Source: Flavobacterium sp. Root186 (GTDB lineage Bacteria; Bacteroidota; Bacteroidia; Flavobacteriales; Flavobacteriaceae). From it: a stretch of DNA of 64,000 bases. This document shows positions 58,993 to 64,000 of this stretch, in pieces (the stretch's first letter is position 1; each line of letters begins with the position of its first letter). The notes under the pieces are model-generated. The model had not been told where the DNA came from. It was given only the letters and a program-made list of their open reading frames with translations, and ran no database searches. Both the position numbers and the translations under genes were made by a program. The DNA lies in contig NZ_LMHW01000010.1 of NCBI RefSeq assembly GCF_001428525.1, positions 62,341 to 126,340 of the forward strand, in the 5' to 3' direction.

Positions 58993-59928
58993 ATGAAACA
59001 AACAACAAATGCAATTGTAATGATTCGGCCTGTTGCTTTCAGAATGAATGAACAGACAGCTGTAAATAATTATTACCAAAAAGTATTAGACGGATTATTG
59101 CCAAGTACAGTTAATGCAAAAGCACAACAAGAGTTTGATACTTTTGTTGAAAAACTAAGAGCTGTTGGTGTAGACGTGACAGTAATTGAAGATACTTTGG
59201 AAACAGACACTCCGGATAGTATTTTTCCAAACAATTGGGTTTCATTTCATGAAAATGGAGATGTTGCTCTTTATCCAATGTTTGCTGAAAACCGCCGTTT
59301 AGAACGTCGTGAAGATATTTTAGATACTTTGGAGGAAAAAGGTTTTGAAATTTCAAACATAATGGATTACACATCTGCAGAAGATGATGGCTATTTTTTA
59401 GAAGGAACCGGAAGTTTACTTTTAGATCGTGCTAATGCAAAAGCATATTGTGCTTTGTCTCCTCGTGCTGATGAAGAACTTTTTATTGAATTTTGTGAAG
59501 ATTTTGATTATGCTCCTGTAATTTTTGAAGCTTTTCAAACTGTTGATGGTGAACGCAAGTTAATATATCATACAAATGTTATGATGTGCTTGGGTGAAAC
59601 GTTTGCGGTTATTTGTGCAGATTGTATAGATGATAAGAAAGAGCGTAAAATGGTTCTTGAAAACCTAAAAGATGATAAAAAAGAAATCATTTTAATTACA
59701 GAAGATCAGGTTAATAATTTTGCTGGAAATATGTTGGAAGTTCGAGGAACAAACGATAAAAAATATATCGTTATGAGCGCTTCGGCTCATCAAAGCTTAA
59801 CTCCAAAACAAATTCAACAATTAGAAAAACATGCTGAAATATTAAGTTCAAGCTTAGATACTATTGAAGCTTGTGGAGGCGGAAGTGCAAGATGTATGAT
59901 GGCTGAAGTATTTTTGCCAAGAAATTAA
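58993..59928 (+). CDS. ctlX: Citrulline utilization hydrolase-like protein CtlX
   Basis: A 311-residue pentein-fold enzyme related to Francisella CtlX, which is needed for citrulline use. Motifs: FPNNW at 78-82, EGTGS at 137-141, His193 in IYHTN, Cys301 in ARCMMAEVF. It starts MKQTTNAIVMIRPVAF. The reaction is inferred from family (citrulline to ornithine), not proven. A strong terminator follows. Confidence 0.85.
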   Translation: MKQTTNAIVMIRPVAFRMNEQTAVNNYYQKVLDGLLPSTVNAKAQQEFDTFVEKLRAVGVDVTVIEDTLETDTPDSIFPNNWVSFHENGDVALYPMFAENRRLERREDILDTLEEKGFEISNIMDYTSAEDDGYFLEGTGSLLLDRANAKAYCALSPRADEELFIEFCEDFDYAPVIFEAFQTVDGERKLIYHTNVMMCLGETFAVICADCIDDKKERKMVLENLKDDKKEIILITEDQVNNFAGNMLEVRGTNDKKYIVMSASAHQSLTPKQIQQLEKHAEILSSSLDTIEACGGGSARCMMAEVFLPRN

Positions 59929-59940
59929 AATTAGTTGATA

Positions 59941-59989
59941 AAACAGAAAAAGGGATAGAAACACTAAGTTTTTATCCCTTTTTCTGTTT
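59941..59989. terminator. Bidirectional terminator between ctlX and marC
   Basis: A 17-bp perfect stem, AAACAGAAAAAGGGATA with TATCCCTTTTTCTGTTT, and a short inner AAAC/GTTT stem. It has Ts on the plus strand and As on the other side, suiting both convergent genes. Confidence 0.9.
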
Positions 59990-60004
59990 TTTGAAATAGG
60001 TAAA

Positions 60005-60634
60005 TCACATCAGATTTCCTTTAATAATATTTACGATCGAACTTACGATGTATTGAATTCCGATAGAAATTACAATAAAGCCGACAATTCTTGATATGGC
60101 TACAATTCCAGATGCACCTAAAATTCTTGCCAGATAATGTGCGCTTTTTAGAATAACAAAAATAACTACGGCGATAGCTAAGATGGCAAGACAGGAGAAA
60201 ATGATTTCCTCCATTTGATGATGTTCCTGATAAAATGCAATTAATAAAGAAATAGAACCTGGCCCAGCAAGCATAGGAATAGCCAATGGAGTTAAAGCAA
60301 TATCGTTTCTTTGTTGTACTTCGTTTTCGATTTTTTTATTGATTCCTCGTTTTTTATTGAATTTACCAGAGAGTAATGAAAAGCCAGAATTTACAATCAC
60401 AATTCCGCCTGCGATACGAAGCGCATCAATGCTTATTCCAAAAAAAGTTAAAACATATTGTCCAATAAAAAAAGAAACCAATAAAATAATGCCAACATTT
60501 ATGGCAGTCCATAAAGAAATTCTAGAGCGTTCTTTTTGTGAATCATGCTGTGTTAATCCAACAAAAATGGGAACTGTCCCAATTGGGTTTAGTACTGAGA
60601 AAAGTGCAGCAAATAGATAAATAAATAAATCCAT
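60005..60634 (-). CDS. MarC family integral membrane protein
   Basis: A 209-residue protein with about six membrane segments. NPIGTVPIFVGLT near the N-terminus and ALTPLAIPMLAGPGSIS are the MarC (UPF0056) signatures. Function is unknown; the old link to multiple antibiotic resistance has been withdrawn for E. coli MarC. It converges with ctlX. Confidence 0.93.
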   Translation of the reverse strand: MDLFIYLFAALFSVLNPIGTVPIFVGLTQHDSQKERSRISLWTAINVGIILLVSFFIGQYVLTFFGISIDALRIAGGIVIVNSGFSLLSGKFNKKRGINKKIENEVQQRNDIALTPLAIPMLAGPGSISLLIAFYQEHHQMEEIIFSCLAILAIAVVIFVILKSAHYLARILGASGIVAISRIVGFIVISIGIQYIVSSIVNIIKGNLM

Positions 60635-60760
60635 ATAATATTGGTTAGTGAAGTAAAAATAGTCAAATTTTAATACTTGTATGTAAATTTATATTATGAT
60701 ATTATTTTTTAAAGTCAATATTCTAAATCAATAGGATAAATTAAGCTCGTCCTTTTTGAC

Positions 60761-60768
60761 TACTTTTG
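60761..60768 (+). promoter_or_regulatory. -7 element (TACTTTTG) of the CoA-binding gene
   Basis: TACTTTTG lies 17 bp before the ATG at 60786. The in-frame TTG at 60756 overlaps it and is not used as the start. Confidence 0.5.
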
Positions 60769-60785
60769 TGAAATATTTTAAGATA

Positions 60786-61151
60786 ATGAAAAATAAAAAA
60801 ACATTGTTGCTTGGTGCAACCACAAAACCTGATCGTTATGCTTTTAGAGCGATAAATGCATTAACTCAAAAAGGACATACTGTTCTTGCAATTGGTCAAA
60901 ACACAGGAGAAGTCGCTGGCGTAAAAATTCATACAAAAGCTGTTCCTGTTAAAAATATAGATACGGTAACTTTATATCTAAATCCTAATCGTCAACGTGA
61001 TTATTATAATTATATCGTTGAAGCACAGCCTAAGAGAGTAATTTTTAATCCTGGAACTGAAAATCCTGAATTATATCAATTATTAGAATTGAACAATATT
61101 GAAGTAGAAGTTGCATGTACCTTGGTTTTATTGGCGACGAATCAATATTGA
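60786..61151 (+). CDS. Small CoA-binding domain protein
   Basis: A 121-residue Rossmann-like protein of the CoA_binding_2 type (YccU/YneT-like): KTLLLGATTKPDRYAF, then GVKIHTKAVPVKNIDTVTLYL and the conserved RVIFNPGTENPE. Members are small cytosolic proteins of unknown physiological role. The start at 60786 follows from the -7 element upstream. It is monocistronic. Confidence 0.85.
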   Translation: MKNKKTLLLGATTKPDRYAFRAINALTQKGHTVLAIGQNTGEVAGVKIHTKAVPVKNIDTVTLYLNPNRQRDYYNYIVEAQPKRVIFNPGTENPELYQLLELNNIEVEVACTLVLLATNQY

Positions 61152-61185
61152 TTTTTTTCTAAAGTTTATCTCAGCGATTCTATAT

Positions 61186-61221
61186 TTTTATGGCTCCCGA
61201 AGTATCGGGACTGCCATAAAA
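61186..61221. repeat. Long hairpin between the CoA-binding gene and recR
   Basis: TTTTATGGC plus TCCCGA (61186-61200) pairs with TCGGGA and GCCATAAAA (61205-61221), 15 bp with a 2-nt bulge and an AGTA loop. It is not followed by a T-run on the plus strand, so it is a weak terminator or an intergenic repeat. Confidence 0.65.
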
Positions 61222-61323
61222 GAATGTCGTTTTTATTACTGCTAAAATAAACTTAGTAATAATATTTAATCTTTTGAGTGCTGATTTTAGATGTGCCAAA
61301 GCCCGCTATACCATTAAAAGTAT

Positions 61324-61331
61324 TACTTTTG
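61324..61331 (+). promoter_or_regulatory. -7 element (TACTTTTG) directly before recR
   Basis: TACTTTTG ends 5 bp before the ATG at 61337. If transcription starts 4-6 bp after it, the mRNA would have no leader. No -33 TTG is evident. Confidence 0.5.
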
Positions 61332-61336
61332 TCGTC

Positions 61337-61957
61337 ATGGAATTTTCATCAAAACTTATTGAAAAAGCGGTTAACGAGATGTCGCAATTACCAGGAATTG
61401 GTAAGCGTACAGCATTGCGTTTAGTTCTTCATTTGTTAAAGCAGCCAAAAGAACAAACAGGATTTCTGTCTCAAGCGTTATTAAATATGCGTGAGGATAT
61501 TAAATTTTGCCAAAATTGCCATAATATTTCAGATACAAAGATTTGCGAAATTTGTGCAAATGCTACTAGAAATCATCAAACGATTTGTGTTGTAGAAGAT
61601 ATCCGCGATGTAATGGCGATTGAAAATACTGGTCAATACAGAGGGATTTATCATGTTTTAGGTGGCAAAATTTCTCCGATCGAAGGAGTTGGTCCAAGTC
61701 AGTTAAATATTTCTACTTTAGTTGAGAAAGTAAAATCAGGAAAAGTGATCGAAATTATCTTCGCCTTGAGCTCTACAATGGAAGGAGATACCACAAATTT
61801 TTACATTTATAAACAAATCGCCGATTCAGAAATTATAATTTCTACCATAGCAAGAGGTATTTCGGTTGGAGATGAATTAGAATATGCGGATGAAATTACC
61901 CTTGGCAGAAGTATTTTGCACCGCGTTCCGTTCGAAAAAACTTTCAAAAGCAATTAA
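61337..61957 (+). CDS. recR: Recombination protein RecR
   Basis: A 206-residue protein that loads RecA with RecF/RecO. An N-terminal HhH ([13 protein letters not shown]), a C4 zinc finger (Cys58, Cys61, Cys70, Cys73) and a Toprim domain ([24 protein letters not shown]) are in order. The ATG at 61337 ([12 protein letters not shown]) is the family start. An upstream TTG at 61274 would place the promoter inside the gene. Confidence 0.97.
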   Translation: MEFSSKLIEKAVNEMSQLPGIGKRTALRLVLHLLKQPKEQTGFLSQALLNMREDIKFCQNCHNISDTKICEICANATRNHQTICVVEDIRDVMAIENTGQYRGIYHVLGGKISPIEGVGPSQLNISTLVEKVKSGKVIEIIFALSSTMEGDTTNFYIYKQIADSEIIISTIARGISVGDELEYADEITLGRSILHRVPFEKTFKSN

Positions 61958-62003
61958 ATACGATCAAATAATATATAGATTTCCGGAAAACTAAAGGAAA
62001 AAC

Positions 62004-62011
62004 TATATTTG
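62004..62011 (+). promoter_or_regulatory. -7 element (TATATTTG) of the polysaccharide export locus
   Basis: Matches TAnnTTTG, 16 bp before the ATG at 62028. No -33 TTG was found at 20 bp. Confidence 0.45.
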
Positions 62012-62027
62012 CGTTAAAATTTTCAAA

Positions 62028-62816
62028 ATGACAAAAAACAGCCTTTATATATTATTGCTGATTAGTACATTATTTACATCTTGTATTCCTCTAAATGATC
62101 TAGTATATCTGCAAGATAAAAATACTTCATCAGAACAAAATAATATTGCATCAGTAGAATCTAAACCTTATAGATTGCAAGTAAATGATGTTTTAAGCAT
62201 TAGTATAAAAGCTATAGATCCTAAATTGGTTTCTATTTTTAACACAACAGAAACTTCTTCTAGTGGTAAATCAGAATCGTCATTATATTTCGATGGATTT
62301 ACTGTTGATGACCATGGTAATATCAGAATGCCAATTTTAGGAGAAATTAATGTTATTGGTTATACTTTAGAAGAAGTCAGGGTTAAAATAGAAAAAAAAC
62401 TGCATGAAGAGTATTTTAAAAGTGAAGCTAATATTTTTCTTACTGTAAAATTAGCAGGATTTAGGTATACGATCAACGGAGAGGTTGGAAGTACAGGAAC
62501 AAAAACATTATTTAAAGAGAATGTAAATATTATGGAGGCTATTGCGAATGCCGGTGACATTACCACTGTAGGTAATAGAAAAGCGGTAACTGTAATTCGC
62601 CAATCGCCAACAGGTGTACAAATGAATGAAATAGACCTTACTGATGTTAATGTTATGAAATCTCCCTATTATTATCTGCAGCCAAATGATTATATATATG
62701 TCAAGCCCTTAAAACAAAAAACATGGGGAACTGGTCAAACAGGTATACAGTCTATAGGAACCGTTATTACACTGTTGTCATTGGCTACAACAGTTTATTT
62801 GATAATCAGAAATTAA
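62028..62816 (+). CDS. Polysaccharide export outer membrane lipoprotein (Wza-like)
   Basis: A 262-residue protein with lipobox FTSC (Cys19), then the Poly_export domain (RLQVNDVLSISIKA, and FTVDDHGNIRMPILGEINVIG) and an SLBB-like segment (YTINGEVGSTGTKTLF). A C-terminal hydrophobic segment (IGTVITLLSLATTVYLII) could span the outer membrane as in Wza. It works with the chain-length/tyrosine-kinase protein encoded next and starts a capsule or exopolysaccharide locus that runs off the window. Confidence 0.93.
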   Translation: MTKNSLYILLLISTLFTSCIPLNDLVYLQDKNTSSEQNNIASVESKPYRLQVNDVLSISIKAIDPKLVSIFNTTETSSSGKSESSLYFDGFTVDDHGNIRMPILGEINVIGYTLEEVRVKIEKKLHEEYFKSEANIFLTVKLAGFRYTINGEVGSTGTKTLFKENVNIMEAIANAGDITTVGNRKAVTVIRQSPTGVQMNEIDLTDVNVMKSPYYYLQPNDYIYVKPLKQKTWGTGQTGIQSIGTVITLLSLATTVYLIIRN

Positions 62817-62832
62817 AAAATAATTTATTAAA

Positions 62833-64000
62833 ATGTTAGATATAAAAGATTTTTCCATTTTTGAGAATCATTCAAATTTTGATTTTAAGGGATTTTTGTT
62901 AAAAATCTTAAGTTATTGGAAATGGTTTTTGGTAAGTTTGATTATTGCTTTTACAATTGCATATCAAGTAAATATTCGAAAAGAGAAAATTTACGGAATG
63001 CAGACCATGATCTCTATTAAAGAAGAAAGTAATCCGTTTTTTACATCTAACACAAGTTTGGTTTTTAATTGGGGCGGAATTTCAGATCAAGTTAATGGAA
63101 TTTCTACAATATTGCAATCAAGGTCACATAATGAGTTGGTTGTTGATAAGTTACAGTACTATATTGATTATCTTGAACAAGGAAAATACAATTTAATTGA
63201 TTCCTACGGAGCAGTCCCTTTTTATGTTGATATAGATAAAACAAAAGGACAGCTTGCAAATGTTTTAATCAATATCAAGTTTTTAAGTGAAAATGAATAT
63301 CAAATTCAAATACCATTCGAAAGTAATTCAGTTTCGTTAATTACTTATGCTACTAATGCTTATAGTAATACTTCTGTACAGCCTGTAACCTTTATTAAAA
63401 AATATAAAGTTGGTGAGCAAGTTTCTCTGCCTTTTTTAAATTGGAAATTACAAATTAATGATAATCCGGGATTTTATAAAGGAAAAGAATATTTTGTAAA
63501 ATTCAATGATTTTAATGGAACGGTTTCTCGTTATAGAGGAATAAGTGTAGATAGTGATAAAAATGGAGGTTCACTTCTGACTTTAGGAATGCAGGGAACC
63601 AATAAAGCCAGAATGGTTGAATATTTAAACGCAACAGTAAAAATGTTGATAAAAATTCAATTAGATGGCAAAAACCAGTTTGCAACCAATACAATAAGAT
63701 TCATTGATAGTACACTTGTTGCTATGGAAGCACAGTTGAAACAAACTGGGAATGAATTGAAAACTTTTAGAAAAGGTAAAAATATTTATGAAATTGAAGG
63801 AGGTGGCGCTAAGTTTTCAGATAAAATAATGAACTTTGATGTTGAAAAAGATCAGGTAACACGAAAAATTGCCTATTATAATTCTTTAAGATCTTATTTA
63901 AATAATAGTGTCGATTATTCAAGATTACCTGCACCTTCTGTTGCCGGCATAGAAGACCCCAATATTGTTGCAAATGTTTCAAAACTTATTGCTCTTTCGG
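62833..64000 (+). CDS. Wzc-like polysaccharide co-polymerase / tyrosine kinase (truncated by window edge)
   Basis: 389 complete codons of an open frame starting ATG at 62833 (MLDIKDFSIFENHSNF) and continuing past the window end. A transmembrane segment near residues 30-47 (WKWFLVSLIIAFTIAYQV) precedes a Wzz-type periplasmic domain with coiled-coil character (IRFIDSTLVAMEAQLKQTGNELKTF). In family members a second transmembrane segment and a C-terminal tyrosine kinase follow. They are outside the window, so kinase activity is inferred. It begins 16 bp after the Wza-like gene. Confidence 0.88.
   Translation, partial: MLDIKDFSIFENHSNFDFKGFLLKILSYWKWFLVSLIIAFTIAYQVNIRKEKIYGMQTMISIKEESNPFFTSNTSLVFNWGGISDQVNGISTILQSRSHNELVVDKLQYYIDYLEQGKYNLIDSYGAVPFYVDIDKTKGQLANVLINIKFLSENEYQIQIPFESNSVSLITYATNAYSNTSVQPVTFIKKYKVGEQVSLPFLNWKLQINDNPGFYKGKEYFVKFNDFNGTVSRYRGISVDSDKNGGSLLTLGMQGTNKARMVEYLNATVKMLIKIQLDGKNQFATNTIRFIDSTLVAMEAQLKQTGNELKTFRKGKNIYEIEGGGAKFSDKIMNFDVEKDQVTRKIAYYNSLRSYLNNSVDYSRLPAPSVAGIEDPNIVANVSKLIALS

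Noticed and set aside
61274..61336. TTG-initiated extension of recR
   Set aside because: The -7 element would be inside the coding region and RecR homologues begin MEFSSKLI.

Overview
The window is a chromosomal segment of a low-GC member of the Bacteroidota, almost certainly a Flavobacterium or a close relative in the Flavobacteriaceae. The evidence is threefold. First, there are SusC/SusD-type and TonB-dependent outer membrane genes, an S46 dipeptidyl-peptidase and many lipoproteins. Second, promoters match the Bacteroidota pattern (TTTG or TTG, about 20 bp, then TAnnTTTG). Third, start codons mostly lack Shine-Dalgarno sequences. No tRNA, rRNA, CRISPR array, prophage or insertion sequence was seen.

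Layout. 1-1460: end of purE and all of purK (purine synthesis, minus strand). 1641-5760: an unknown small protein, a TonB-dependent receptor and a PQQ-type sugar dehydrogenase lipoprotein, all minus. 5946-9602: hpt, adk, a CorC/HlyC-like protein and obg (plus). 9719-19447: an outer membrane barrel protein, a DPP7-like S46 peptidase, and a 2167-residue alpha-2-macroglobulin with a SusC-like carboxypeptidase-regulatory/plug module inserted in it. 19655-28374: mpl, a DUF1287 lipoprotein, a radC/yjjG/unknown operon, rarA, a rhomboid protease, an unknown secreted protein, a DUF2490 protein and rlmB. 28459-36167: a SusC/SusD/lipoprotein operon and a BamA/TamA-like protein with a TTG start. 36351-39718: the str operon (rpsL, rpsG, fusA, rpsJ). 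40123-53752: one long ribosomal block from rplC to rplQ with secY, infA, rpmJ and rpoA. 53994-57940: carA, eno, gltA. 58004-59928: two guanidine-modifying enzymes of the amidinotransferase fold. 60005-61957: marC-like, a CoA-binding protein and recR. 62028-64000: start of a polysaccharide export locus (Wza-like, then a truncated Wzc-like gene).

Most of the window is core housekeeping. The points worth a second look are: the alpha-2-macroglobulin with a receptor plug module next to its expected bait region; the receptor beside a PQQ-type dehydrogenase; the paired amidinotransferase-fold enzymes; structured leaders and an internal promoter in the ribosomal block; a family of intergenic inverted repeats; and two genes that look leaderless.
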